A stretch of 64,000 bases of DNA from Microbacterium faecale. Its GTDB lineage: Bacteria > Actinomycetota > Actinomycetes > Actinomycetales > Microbacteriaceae. Positions 25,855 through 34,091 of this stretch are shown here, one piece after another. The stretch covers positions 1,684,166 to 1,748,165 of the forward strand of contig NZ_BMHO01000001.1 of assembly GCF_014640975.1 (NCBI RefSeq). The letters are read 5' to 3'. Both the position numbers and the translations under genes were made by a program. Under the pieces are notes generated by a model, which saw only the letters and a program-made list of their open reading frames with translations, was not told the origin of the DNA and did no database searches. The stretch's first letter is position 1; each line of letters opens with the position of its first letter.

Positions 25855-27209
25855 CCACCCGCGCGCATCGCCGGATCCGCGCGGCCCTCGCCGTGCTGGT
25901 GACGGCGGGTGCGCTCGTGACCGCGCCCGTGGCCGCCGTGGCGGCCGCGGACCCGGACGCGCCCGCGGGAAGCGAGTCGCCGACGCCGTCGCCGACGCCC
26001 ACGCCCGACCCGATCCGGGCCTCGGAGTACTGGCTCGAGGACTACGGCATCGAGGACGCCTGGGAATCCACACGTGGCGACGGCGTGACGATCGCGGTGA
26101 TCGACAGCGGCATCGCCGACGAGATCGACGAACTTGACGATGCGGTCGCGGGCGGGACCGACGTCTCGGGCGTCGGCACGCCGGACGGTCGCACACCCAT
26201 CGGCACCAACGCCCACACCCGCAGTCACGGTACGTGGGTCGCCTCGCTCGCCGCGGCGCGCGGCACGGGGGAGGACGAAGGCATGATCGGCGTCGCTCCC
26301 GAGGCCAACCTGCTGGCGATCTCGATCGGCTTCGGATCCGTGAGTGACGTCTCCTTTGCCGACCAGGTGGCGAACGCGATCGTCTGGGCGGTCGACAACG
26401 GCGCCGACATCATCAATCTCTCCGTCACGACGAACCAGACCGCGTGGGGGGAGACGTGGGACAAGGCGTTCATGTACGCCTTCGAACGCGACGTGCTCGT
26501 GGTCGCCGCGGCCGGCAACCGCGCGAGCGGCACGATGATGGTCGGCGCTCCGGCGACGATTCCCGGGGTGCTCGTCGTGGGCGGCGTGGATCCGTCTGGC
26601 CGGGCGAGCCACGACGCGTCGACGCGCGGCGTGACGATCGGGGTCTCGGCGCCGAGCGAGAAGCTCATCGGAATCGGGCCGACCGGAGGCATCGACCGGT
26701 GGCGCGGCACGAGCGGCGCGGCGCCGATCGTCGCGGGCGTCGCGGCGCTCGTCAAGGCGGCCCATCCGAACCTCGACGCCGGCAACCTCATTCATCGGAT
26801 CGAGGAGACGGCTGTCCCTGCGGCGGGACAGAACGGCGTTCACGATCCGAACTACGGACACGGCATCATCGACGCCGAGGCGGCCGTGTCGGCGAACGTC
26901 GCGACCGTTGAGCGCGACCCGGCCGCGGAGCTCGCAGAGTGGATCCGGATCAACCGCGGTGCCTCGTCCTCCGGCGAGGTCGAAGAGGGCACGTCGCCGA
27001 CGCCCGCACCGATCGAACTGCCCGCGCTTCCGCCGCCGGATCCGCCCGCGGAAGCCGCGAATCCGTTCCTGCCGTCGCCCGAGAGCCTGCGGGAGGTGAC
27101 GCTGCCGCTCGTGGCGATCACGGCCGCTGGTATTCTTGTGCTGATCGGCGTCATCGTCGTGTCACGGCGCGTTCGATCGCTTCGTGCGGAGCGCGAATCG
27201 AACACCTGA
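25851..27209 (+). CDS. S8 subtilisin-like serine protease, mycosin-like topology
   Basis: This exported serine protease, 452 residues, has a signal peptide (about 1-35, ending AAVAAADP), a Pro/Thr/Ser-rich linker and a subtilisin domain with Asp85 (IAVIDSGI), His126 (RSHGTWVAS) and Ser288 (GTSGAAPIVAG). A Pro-rich stretch and one C-terminal membrane helix (VAITAAGILVLIGVIVV) follow before a basic tail. This layout is that of mycosins (MycP), which support type VII secretion, yet no ESX gene is nearby. The start overlaps the DUF501 stop. Substrate unknown. Confidence 0.88.
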   Translation: MTTRAHRRIRAALAVLVTAGALVTAPVAAVAAADPDAPAGSESPTPSPTPTPDPIRASEYWLEDYGIEDAWESTRGDGVTIAVIDSGIADEIDELDDAVAGGTDVSGVGTPDGRTPIGTNAHTRSHGTWVASLAAARGTGEDEGMIGVAPEANLLAISIGFGSVSDVSFADQVANAIVWAVDNGADIINLSVTTNQTAWGETWDKAFMYAFERDVLVVAAAGNRASGTMMVGAPATIPGVLVVGGVDPSGRASHDASTRGVTIGVSAPSEKLIGIGPTGGIDRWRGTSGAAPIVAGVAALVKAAHPNLDAGNLIHRIEETAVPAAGQNGVHDPNYGHGIIDAEAAVSANVATVERDPAAELAEWIRINRGASSSGEVEEGTSPTPAPIELPALPPPDPPAEAANPFLPSPESLREVTLPLVAITAAGILVLIGVIVVSRRVRSLRAERESNT

Positions 27210-27232
27210 CTATTTCAAGGAGATTTTCTTCC

Positions 27233-28621
27233 GTGCCCAAGATTCTCATCGTCGGCGGCGGCTACGCGGGCTTTTACACCGCTTGGAAGCTCGAGAAGCA
27301 CCTTCGGTCGAATGAAGCCGAAGTCGTGCTGGTCGACCCGCTTCCCTACATGACCTACCTTCCGTTCCTTCCGGAGGTGGCCGCCGGTAGCATCGAGCCG
27401 CGTCACGCGGTCGTCTCGCACCGCCGACACCTCAAGAAGACGAAGATCGTCAACGCGAAGGTCACGAACATCGACCACGCGAACAAGACGGCGACGATCA
27501 GCGCCCCCGGGGGTGAGGACTGGGAGTACGAGTACGACCAGATCGTCGTCACGGCCGGATCGATCTCTCGCACCTTCCCGATCCCCGGCATCGCCGACCA
27601 CGCGATCGGCATGAAGTCGATCGAGGAGGCCGTCGCGGCGCGCGACACGCTGATCCGCAACTTCGAGCTGGCCGCGAGCCTTCCGAAGGACAGCGAGCTG
27701 CGTCGCCGGCTTCTTACGGTGATTGTCGTCGGCGGCGGCTTCGCCGGTATCGAGGCGTTCGCCGAGCTCCGCTCCGCTGCGAACGCGCTGCTCGGACGCT
27801 TCCCGGAGATCACGTTCGACGAGACGCAGTTCCACCTCATCGAGGCAATGGGCCGCATCATGCCCGAGGTGTCGCTCGCGACGAGCGAGAAGGTGCTGAA
27901 GGATCTTGCCTCGCGCGGGGCCAACGTGCACCTCGACACGCAGGTCGCCGACGCGACCGACGGCGTCGTCACCACGAACACGGGCGAGGAGTACCCCTCC
28001 GACCTCATCGTGTGGACCGCGGGCGTCATGGCCAACCCGAAGGTCGTCGGCGGCAGCGATCTGCCGCGTGAGCCGCGCGGGCGCATCACGACCCAGGCCG
28101 ACCTGCGGGTCGTCACGGAAGAGGGCGACGTCGTCGCGGGGGCCTGGGCGGCCGGCGACATCGCCGCGGTTCCGGACAAGACCGGCGGTTTGCCCGACGG
28201 CACGTGCGTTCCGAATGCGCAGCACGCGGTGCGTCAGGCGAAGCTGCTCGCGAAGAACCTCGTCGCGGTCATCCGCGGCGAGGAGCCGGTCGATTACTTC
28301 CACAAGAACCTCGGCGCCGTCGCGGGTCTGGGCCTGTACCAGGGTGCGTTCCAGTCCGGGAAATTCGGAATGACGGGCTTCTTCGCGTGGCTCGCGCACC
28401 GTGGCTACCACGGCCTCGCGATGCCGACGTGGGAGCGCAAGTGGCGCGTGCTGTGGGGATGGGTGCACAACTTCTTCCTCGGCCGCGATCTCGTGCAGAT
28501 CGAGAAGGTTCAGGACCCGCGCGCGTTCTTCGAGGAGTACGCCTCGCGCCCCAAGCCGAAGCCGGATGAGGTCGCGCCCGAGGCGGTCAAGGCCGCTTCC
28601 CCGGAGAAGCAGGACGCCTGA
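27233..28621 (+). CDS. ndh: Type II NADH dehydrogenase (NDH-2)
   Basis: This is a membrane-associated FAD enzyme that passes electrons from NADH to quinone without pumping protons. The 462-residue protein has the FAD-binding motif ILIVGGGYAGFYTAW and the NADH-binding motif VIVVGGGFAGIEAF; the second FAD contact is in WAAGDIAAVPD. The C-terminal amphipathic region (WERKWRVLWGWVHNFFLGRD) fits membrane attachment, and the extreme tail is polar. GTG 27233 is chosen because AAGGAG lies 10 nt upstream; the longer frame runs into the protease gene. A hairpin terminator follows. Confidence 0.93.
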   Translation: MPKILIVGGGYAGFYTAWKLEKHLRSNEAEVVLVDPLPYMTYLPFLPEVAAGSIEPRHAVVSHRRHLKKTKIVNAKVTNIDHANKTATISAPGGEDWEYEYDQIVVTAGSISRTFPIPGIADHAIGMKSIEEAVAARDTLIRNFELAASLPKDSELRRRLLTVIVVGGGFAGIEAFAELRSAANALLGRFPEITFDETQFHLIEAMGRIMPEVSLATSEKVLKDLASRGANVHLDTQVADATDGVVTTNTGEEYPSDLIVWTAGVMANPKVVGGSDLPREPRGRITTQADLRVVTEEGDVVAGAWAAGDIAAVPDKTGGLPDGTCVPNAQHAVRQAKLLAKNLVAVIRGEEPVDYFHKNLGAVAGLGLYQGAFQSGKFGMTGFFAWLAHRGYHGLAMPTWERKWRVLWGWVHNFFLGRDLVQIEKVQDPRAFFEEYASRPKPKPDEVAPEAVKAASPEKQDA

Positions 28622-28631
28622 TCCCGTTCGT

Positions 28632-28670
28632 GAAGGGCGCTCCTCCCACTACGGTGGAGGGGCGCCCTTC
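28632..28670 (+). terminator. Hairpin terminator after ndh
   Basis: GAAGGGCGC (28632-28640) pairs with GCGCCCTTC (28662-28670), and the inner CCTCC/GGAGG extends the stem with one mismatch. It separates ndh from the tRNA. No U-tract is present. Confidence 0.75.
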
Positions 28671-28676
28671 GCGCAT

Positions 28677-28750
28677 CCCCTCGTAGCCCAACCGGTAGAG
28701 GCGGCGAACTTAAAATTCGCACAGTGCGGGTTCGAATCCCGCCGGGGGGA
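28677..28750 (+). tRNA. tRNA with anticodon UAA (Leu codon UUA), short variable loop
   Basis: A complete cloverleaf can be drawn. The acceptor CCCCTCG/CGGGGGG has C1-G72 and one T-G pair. The D-arm GCC...GGC has the Leu-style AACCGGTAGA loop. The anticodon stem GCGAA/TTCGC encloses CTTAAAA, with TAA at 28711-28713. The variable region is only ACAGT, then the T-arm GCGGG-TTCGAAT-CCCGC and A73. CCA is not encoded. Length is 74 nt. The anticodon, D-loop and A73 point to leucine, but bacterial tRNA-Leu normally has a long variable arm, so identity should be confirmed. Confidence 0.85.
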
Positions 28751-28795
28751 CAGCGAGTCTCGCGGGCGTGCGCCGCGTCGCCGACCTGTCGTGGC

Positions 28796-28801
28796 TAAGG
28801 T
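28796..28801 (+). promoter_or_regulatory. -10 box TAAGGT for the pseudouridine synthase gene
   Basis: TAAGGT ends 6 nt before the GTG at 28808, with no ribosome site, fitting leaderless initiation just after the tRNA. Confidence 0.55.
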
Positions 28802-28807
28802 TGCTGC

Positions 28808-29827
28808 GTGGCACGATTCGGCAGGCGCATTCTCGCGCCCCGCGAGGGCATCTCCGCCGCCCGTCTGCGGGCGCCGGGTGGGACGCAGACGCACGCCGAG
28901 CGTGACCTGCCGGTGCCGGCGACCGTGCGGGAATGGCTCGCAGAGACCGTCATCCCCACGCGGCTCGGTCGCGAGGAGGCGTTCCGGGATCGGCCGCTGA
29001 CGCCGGAGCTGTTCGTCGATCCCGGAGAGCTGACCGATCAACGGGGAGCCCGTGTTGGCCTGGACGACGCCGTCGTCCCCGGCGGGTTCTACTTCTTCCA
29101 CAAGCCGGTCCCGCCGGAGAAGCCCGTCCCGTTCGACATCGAGGTCGTTCACGAGGATGAGGACCTGCTCGTCGTCGATAAGCCGCACTTCCTGGCGTCG
29201 ACCCCGAACGGCGCCTTCCAACGCGAATGCGTTGTCACCCGCATGCGCATCGCGCGCGGCGAGGATGACATCGTCGCGATCCACCGTCTCGACCGCGTGA
29301 CGGCCGGTCTTCTCGTCCTCTCCCGTCGCGCCCACACGCGGGGTGCCTATCAGGTGCTGTTTCAACAGCGGCGCATTCGCAAGGCGTACCGCGCGCTCGC
29401 CTGGCTGCCGGTCGGGTGGGAGCCGGGCGCTGACCTGCCGCTCGACCTCGAGGCCGGTGCGGCACGCGAGCGGATCAGCCGTCTACGCAAGATCGACGGC
29501 GAGCGCGCCGTGCGTGAGATCGCGGGCGAGCCGAACGCCCGCACCTCGATCCGGCTCGTGCGCACGTTCCGTCACGCCGAGCGGTGGGTGGGGGAGTTCG
29601 CCCTGGAGCCGCACACGGGCAAGACCCATCAACTGCGCGTGCACATGAACGCGCTCGGGATGCCGCTCGTCGGCGACCCCGTTTATCCGCGGGACGTGAA
29701 TCCCGATCCGTACGACTTCTCGGATCCGCTGCAGCTCGTCGCCGTCGAGCTCGAGTTCGCGGATCCGTTCACGGGCGAGCCGCGCGCGTTTCATTCGCGA
29801 CGGAAGCTGGATCCGTCGCGCGGATGA
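28808..29827 (+). CDS. RluA-family RNA pseudouridine synthase
   Basis: This enzyme isomerises uridine to pseudouridine in rRNA or tRNA. The 339-residue protein has the RluA catalytic signature AIHRLDRVTAGLLVL with the catalytic Asp at about residue 162. The further family blocks EDEDLLVVDKPHFL and LEPHTGKTHQLRVHMNALG are also present. The N-terminal 100 residues are an extension common to actinobacterial members. The target uridine cannot be inferred. It converges with the MFS exporter gene. Confidence 0.93.
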   Translation: MARFGRRILAPREGISAARLRAPGGTQTHAERDLPVPATVREWLAETVIPTRLGREEAFRDRPLTPELFVDPGELTDQRGARVGLDDAVVPGGFYFFHKPVPPEKPVPFDIEVVHEDEDLLVVDKPHFLASTPNGAFQRECVVTRMRIARGEDDIVAIHRLDRVTAGLLVLSRRAHTRGAYQVLFQQRRIRKAYRALAWLPVGWEPGADLPLDLEAGAARERISRLRKIDGERAVREIAGEPNARTSIRLVRTFRHAERWVGEFALEPHTGKTHQLRVHMNALGMPLVGDPVYPRDVNPDPYDFSDPLQLVAVELEFADPFTGEPRAFHSRRKLDPSRG

Positions 29828-29828
29828 C

Positions 29829-29849
29829 GCGCGGCCGGACGGTCCGCGC
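29829..29849. terminator. Short hairpin between convergent genes
   Basis: GCGCGG (29829-29834) pairs with CCGCGC (29844-29849) in the 34-nt gap between the pseudouridine synthase and the MFS gene. It could terminate in both directions; the stem is short. Confidence 0.4.
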
Positions 29850-29861
29850 CACACGAGCGCG

Positions 29862-31334
29862 TCAGGCCTCGATCGGGGCCTGCTCCTCCTGATCGTCGGC
29901 GGGCTTCGTGATGAAGAACGCCAAGATCACCGGGATCACGGCGATGCACGCGCCGAGGAGGAACGCCGTGTGGGCACCGGTCGTGCCAGCGGTCTGAGCC
30001 GTCTGGCCTTCGTCAACGCCCGTGTGCAGAAGCGCCGAGTAGATCCCGATGAGCAGAGCGGTACCGGCGGCACCCGCGACCTGCTGCATCGTGTTGAGCG
30101 CCGCGGAACCGTGCGAATACAGGTGGCGGCGGAGCGAGCCGAGCGAGGCGGAGAACAGTGGCGTGAACGACCCGGCGAGCCCGAGCGACAGCGCGATCTG
30201 CACGATGATGATGAACCACATCGGCGTCTCGGGCCCGATCGTCGAGTACGTGAACATCGCCAGCGCGATGAGGATCGTGGCCGGGATCAGCAGCGTCTTC
30301 GGGCCGCGCGCGTCGTAGATTCGCCCCATCACCGGGCCGAGCAGACCCATCAGGATGGAGCCCGGCAGCAGCACGAGGCCCGACTGGGTCGCGTCGAGCT
30401 GTGAGACGGTCTGGAGCACGAGCGGCAGCATCGACAGGGTGCCGAACATTGCAAACGAGACCACCGTCATGATGAGCACCGCGATGACGAAGTTCTTCGA
30501 GCGGAACACGCGCATGTCGAGCAGCGCACGGTCGGTGCGCTGCAACCGCACCTGGCGCCAGACGAACACCGCGAGCACGATGACGCCGATCACGAGGAGC
30601 GCGATCGGCAGGACGCCGACCTCGGCCTCGGCGCTGCCGAGCTGACTCAGGCCGAACACGATGCCACCGAACGCGAGAGCCGACATCACGACCGATATCA
30701 CGTCGATCGGAGCGGTCGTCGTCTCGCCGAGGTTGGTCATCCACTTGGCGCCGAGCGCCATCGCGATGAGCGCGATCGGCAGGATGATCGCGAAGATGTA
30801 GCGCCAGCCGAGCGTGTCGAGGATGACGCCGGACAAGGTCGGGCCCAGTGCGGGCGCCAGCGAGATCACGAGGCCGACGCGGCCCATCATGCGCCCGCGG
30901 GAGTGGGGCGGCACGACGTTCATCATCGTCGTCATGAGCAGCGGCATCATGATGCCCGTTCCGCCGGCCTGGATGATGCGGCCGAGGAGCAGCACGAAGA
31001 AGCCGGGCGCGACGAGGCACACGGCGGTGCCGACGGAGAAGAGCGTGATCGCCGACAGGAACACCTGCCGTGTCGTGAAGCGCTGCAGCAGGAAGCCGGT
31101 CGTCGGGATGACGACGGCCATCGTGAGCATGAAGGCGCTCGTGAACCACTGGCCCTGCTCCTCGGGGATCCCGAGCGTGATGTTGAGCTGCGGGATGGCG
31201 ATCGCCATCGTCGTCTCGTTGAGGATCGCGACGAACGCCGCGACGAGGAGCAGCCAGATCACCCGCATACCCGCGGGGTCGATCGCATCGCGCGGGGCAG
31301 GCTGGGCGCGCATGGGTCCGGTATCGGTCGTCAC
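29862..31334 (-). CDS. MFS drug:H+ antiporter, DHA2 (14-TM) family
   Basis: This is an inner-membrane proton-driven exporter of about 490 residues and roughly 14 helices. N-terminal features typical of DHA2 are visible: LNETTMAIAIPQL, EEQGQWFTSAFMLTMAVVIP with LLQRFTTRQVF (motif A region), and motif C-like GLVISLAPALGPTLSGVI. Members export dyes, lipophilic drugs or metabolites, and no substrate can be assigned. GTG 31334 is preferred over GTG 31343 because GGAG then lies 8 nt upstream. It diverges from an ABC exporter gene across about 180 nt. Confidence 0.9.
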   Translation of the reverse strand: MTTDTGPMRAQPAPRDAIDPAGMRVIWLLLVAAFVAILNETTMAIAIPQLNITLGIPEEQGQWFTSAFMLTMAVVIPTTGFLLQRFTTRQVFLSAITLFSVGTAVCLVAPGFFVLLLGRIIQAGGTGIMMPLLMTTMMNVVPPHSRGRMMGRVGLVISLAPALGPTLSGVILDTLGWRYIFAIILPIALIAMALGAKWMTNLGETTTAPIDVISVVMSALAFGGIVFGLSQLGSAEAEVGVLPIALLVIGVIVLAVFVWRQVRLQRTDRALLDMRVFRSKNFVIAVLIMTVVSFAMFGTLSMLPLVLQTVSQLDATQSGLVLLPGSILMGLLGPVMGRIYDARGPKTLLIPATILIALAMFTYSTIGPETPMWFIIIVQIALSLGLAGSFTPLFSASLGSLRRHLYSHGSAALNTMQQVAGAAGTALLIGIYSALLHTGVDEGQTAQTAGTTGAHTAFLLGACIAVIPVILAFFITKPADDQEEQAPIEA

Positions 31335-31413
31335 GAGAAGCACTCCGTGCAGAGTAGAAGGCGATCTGCCTCGGGCCAGGGCGTCTCAGAGGTCCCTCGC
31401 AGGCAGCCGGGTA

Positions 31414-31419
31414 AGTCTA
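31414..31419 (-). promoter_or_regulatory. -10-like box TAGACT for the MFS gene
   Basis: On the minus strand TAGACT lies about 80 nt before the MFS start, giving a leader that contains GGAG. No convincing -35 was found. Confidence 0.3.
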
Positions 31420-31499
31420 CTCGGCAACGGACGAGGTGGGCGCTGCTCACGGCAAATACTCATCGTGCACCGGTCGGGTCGCCCTACCGAGCCCCGCGA

Positions 31500-31505
31500 T
31501 ACGCT
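31500..31505 (+). promoter_or_regulatory. -10 box TACGCT for the ABC exporter
   Basis: TACGCT ends 7 nt before the GTG at 31513, with no ribosome site, consistent with leaderless initiation. Confidence 0.5.
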
Positions 31506-31512
31506 CGGTCGT

Positions 31513-33366
31513 GTGAGCATGGGCAGACCGATGGGCGTGGGCTTGCGGGGCCCCGTCGACGTGGCGGCGCAGCGGCGTCGAAACGCCGAGGCGCCGCGCA
31601 TCCCGCACCTGGGGCGACGCGTCCTCGCGCTGTTCCGTCCGTATCGTCGACGCGTGTTCGCGACGATCCTGCTCGTGATACTCGGTGCGGTACTCGGCGT
31701 CGTGCCGCCGCTCGTCATCCAGCGCGTGTTCGATGAGGCGCTGTTTCCCGACTCCGGCCCCGTGCAGCTCGGTCTGCTCGGGGCGCTCATCGGGTTCATG
31801 ATCGGCCTGTACGTGGCCGCGGCCGTGACGCAGGTCGCGCAGACCTGGCTGACCTCGAGCGTCGGCAATCGCGTCGCGGGTGACCTGCGCACACGCATGT
31901 TCGATCATCTGCAGCGGATGGAGCTCGCCTTCTTCACGCGCACCCGGACGGGGGTGATCCAGTCGCGGCTGCAGAACGACATCGGCGGGGTGTCGAGTGT
32001 GCTGACGAGCACCGTGACGAGCATCGTCGGCAACGCCGTGACCGTGATCGCCTCGCTCGTGGCGATGATCCTCATCGACTGGCGACTCACGATCATCGCC
32101 GTGATCCTGCTGCCGCTGCTCGTGTTCGTGCAGCGCCGCGTGGGGCAAGCCAGGGCGCGCATCGCGGCCGAGACGCAGCAGTCGCTGTCGGATATGACCG
32201 CCATCACGCAGGAGACGCTGAGCGTGTCGGGGATCCTCCTGTCGAAGTCCTTCAATCGGCAGGGCGCCGAGTCCGAGCGCTTCGCGCGGGAGAACCGCAA
32301 CCAGATCCGCCTGCAGGTGCGGCAGACGATGAGCGGTCAGGGCTTCTTCGCGCTCGTGAGCGCGCTGATGTCGTCGGTCCCCGCGCTCATCTACCTCGCC
32401 GCGGGATTCCTGCTCGCGGGTGACGTCGGATCCCTCACCGCGGGCACGGTCGTCGCGTTCACGACCGTGCAGGCGCGGCTCGCGATGCCGCTCGTCAGCC
32501 TGATGCGGGTCGCGCTGGACGTGCAGACGTCCACCGCGCTCTTCGCACGCATCTTCGAATACCTCGACCTGACGCCCGCGATCGCGGACCGCGACGACGC
32601 TCTTGACGTCGCCGACGTGCCGGGCCCCGTCGGCCGCATCGAGTTTCGCGGCGTCACGTTCCGTTATCCGGATGCGGCGGCGGAGACGACCGCGACGCTC
32701 GACGACGTCTCCTTCGTCGTCGAGCCGGGGCAGGACGTGGCCTTCGTCGGACCGAGCGGTGCGGGCAAGACGACGATCGCCTACCTCGTGCCGCGGATGT
32801 ACGAGGCCTCAAGCGGGAGCGTGCTGTTCGCGGGCGCCGATGTGCGCGATCTGTCGGCGACGTCGATCATCGACCACGTCGGCATCGTCAGTCAGGAGAC
32901 CTACCTGTTCCATGCGACGATCGAGGAGAACCTGCGCTACGCGAAGCCGGATGCAAGCGCCGACGAGATCGTCGCGGCCTGTCGCCAGGCGAACATCCAC
33001 GACCGCATCGAGAGCTTCGAGCACGGCTACGAGACGGTCGTCGGCGAGCGCGGCTACCGCCTGTCCGGCGGCGAGAAGCAGCGGATCGCGATCGCGCGCG
33101 TGCTGCTGAAGGATCCGCCCGTGCTGCTGCTGGACGAGGCGACGAGCGCCCTCGACGCCGTCGGCGAGCGGATTGTGCAGGACGCACTCGATCTCGCGGC
33201 GCGCGGGCGCACCACGATCACCATCGCCCACCGGCTCTCGACCGTCGTCTCCTCGGACGTGATCCACGTGCTCGAGCGCGGTCGGATCGTCGAGAGCGGC
33301 ACGCACGCCGAACTGCTCGCCCGGGGCGGGTCCTACGCGACGCTCGTCGCGGAGCAGGTCACCTAG
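31513..33366 (+). CDS. ABC exporter, fused permease-ATPase (MsbA/MdlB type)
   Basis: This half-transporter of 617 residues should work as a homodimer exporting lipids, drugs or peptides. The N-terminal half has six membrane helices, beginning FATILLVILGAVLGVVPPLV. The C-terminal ATPase shows Walker A GPSGAGKTT, the Q-loop IVSQETYLF, the signature LSGGEKQR, Walker B VLLLDEATSALD and the H-loop TIAHRLS, so it looks fully active. The GTG at 31513 follows its -10 box; the frame is open upstream into the antisense of the MFS gene, which is a shadow. A dyad terminator follows the stop. Confidence 0.93.
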   Translation: MSMGRPMGVGLRGPVDVAAQRRRNAEAPRIPHLGRRVLALFRPYRRRVFATILLVILGAVLGVVPPLVIQRVFDEALFPDSGPVQLGLLGALIGFMIGLYVAAAVTQVAQTWLTSSVGNRVAGDLRTRMFDHLQRMELAFFTRTRTGVIQSRLQNDIGGVSSVLTSTVTSIVGNAVTVIASLVAMILIDWRLTIIAVILLPLLVFVQRRVGQARARIAAETQQSLSDMTAITQETLSVSGILLSKSFNRQGAESERFARENRNQIRLQVRQTMSGQGFFALVSALMSSVPALIYLAAGFLLAGDVGSLTAGTVVAFTTVQARLAMPLVSLMRVALDVQTSTALFARIFEYLDLTPAIADRDDALDVADVPGPVGRIEFRGVTFRYPDAAAETTATLDDVSFVVEPGQDVAFVGPSGAGKTTIAYLVPRMYEASSGSVLFAGADVRDLSATSIIDHVGIVSQETYLFHATIEENLRYAKPDASADEIVAACRQANIHDRIESFEHGYETVVGERGYRLSGGEKQRIAIARVLLKDPPVLLLDEATSALDAVGERIVQDALDLAARGRTTITIAHRLSTVVSSDVIHVLERGRIVESGTHAELLARGGSYATLVAEQVT

Positions 33367-33385
33367 CCGACGTCGCGCCGTCGGC
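33366..33385. terminator. Bidirectional hairpin between ABC exporter and nrtR
   Basis: GCCGACG (33366-33372) pairs with CGTCGGC (33379-33385) between the two convergent stops; the first base is the last base of the exporter stop codon. Confidence 0.55.
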
Positions 33386-33386
33386 C

Positions 33387-34079
33387 TCAGGACGAGCCGA
33401 GTGGGCCGAGGTCGGCGAGCTCCACCTCACTGTTGTAGCGGAAGATGCGCGCGGGGCGGTGTGATCCTGTGCGGAATCGCTCGGTCGGCACAAGCGCCTC
33501 GCTGCCCTCGAGCAGTCGCCGGAAGTTCGACGGATCGAGGCGGCGGCCGAGAACGGTCTCGTAGACGGCGCGCAGTTCGGCGAGCGTGAACTCGTCGGGC
33601 AGCAGGCCCGCGGCGATGCGGCTGTACCCGGCCTTGTTGCGCAGGCGCCACACGGCGTAGTCGATGATGTGCCGGTGGTCGAAGGCCAGCTGCGGCAGGT
33701 CGTCGACGTCGAACCACGCGACGTTCTCGGGAGCGTCGACGGCCTCTCGCTGCGCTTCCACGAGGTCGCTGCGCAGCAGCGCCCAGTAGACGATCGACAC
33801 GACCCGCGAGGGCGACCGGTCGAGGTCGCCGAAGGTGTACAGCTGCTCGAGCCAGCTCGGTGCGAGCCCGGTCGTCTCAGCGAGCGTCCGTCCCGCGGCG
33901 AGGCCGAGGCCCTCGTCAGACGCGAGCCATCCGCCCGGCAGCGCCCAAGATCCGACGAACGGATCGCGCGTGCGTCTCACGAGGGGGATCATCAGCACGT
34001 CGCGGTCCTCGCGCGTGCGCACCGAGAAGATCACGGTCGAGACGGCGACGCGGATCGGATCGTCTGCGGCAGGTGTCAC
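33387..34079 (-). CDS. nrtR: NrtR-type NUDIX-fold transcriptional regulator of NAD synthesis
   Basis: This 230-residue protein has an N-terminal NUDIX domain (about 10-150) and a C-terminal winged helix (about 155-230, AGLLPDEFTLAELRAVYETV, then NFRRLLEG). The NUDIX box is degenerate: the expected REUXEEXGU reads RTLAETTGL, so two metal-binding Glu are missing, as in NrtR regulators that bind ADP-ribose instead of hydrolysing it. It lies at the end of nadA-nadC-cysteine desulfurase, the operon it would repress. A TAGGCT box 6 nt before its GTG suggests its own leaderless promoter. The regulatory role is inferred from family and context. Confidence 0.85.
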   Translation of the reverse strand: MTPAADDPIRVAVSTVIFSVRTREDRDVLMIPLVRRTRDPFVGSWALPGGWLASDEGLGLAAGRTLAETTGLAPSWLEQLYTFGDLDRSPSRVVSIVYWALLRSDLVEAQREAVDAPENVAWFDVDDLPQLAFDHRHIIDYAVWRLRNKAGYSRIAAGLLPDEFTLAELRAVYETVLGRRLDPSNFRRLLEGSEALVPTERFRTGSHRPARIFRYNSEVELADLGPLGSS

Positions 34080-34085
34080 ACCGTG

Positions 34086-34091
34086 AGCCTA
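34086..34091 (-). promoter_or_regulatory. -10 box TAGGCT for nrtR
   Basis: On the minus strand TAGGCT ends 6 nt before the nrtR GTG and overlaps the stop of the desulfurase gene, allowing transcription separate from the nad operon. Confidence 0.5.

Noticed and set aside
30814-31512. Upstream extension of the ABC exporter frame
   Set aside because: It is antisense to the MFS gene and compositionally odd; the GTG at 31513 with its -10 box gives the normal exporter N-terminus.
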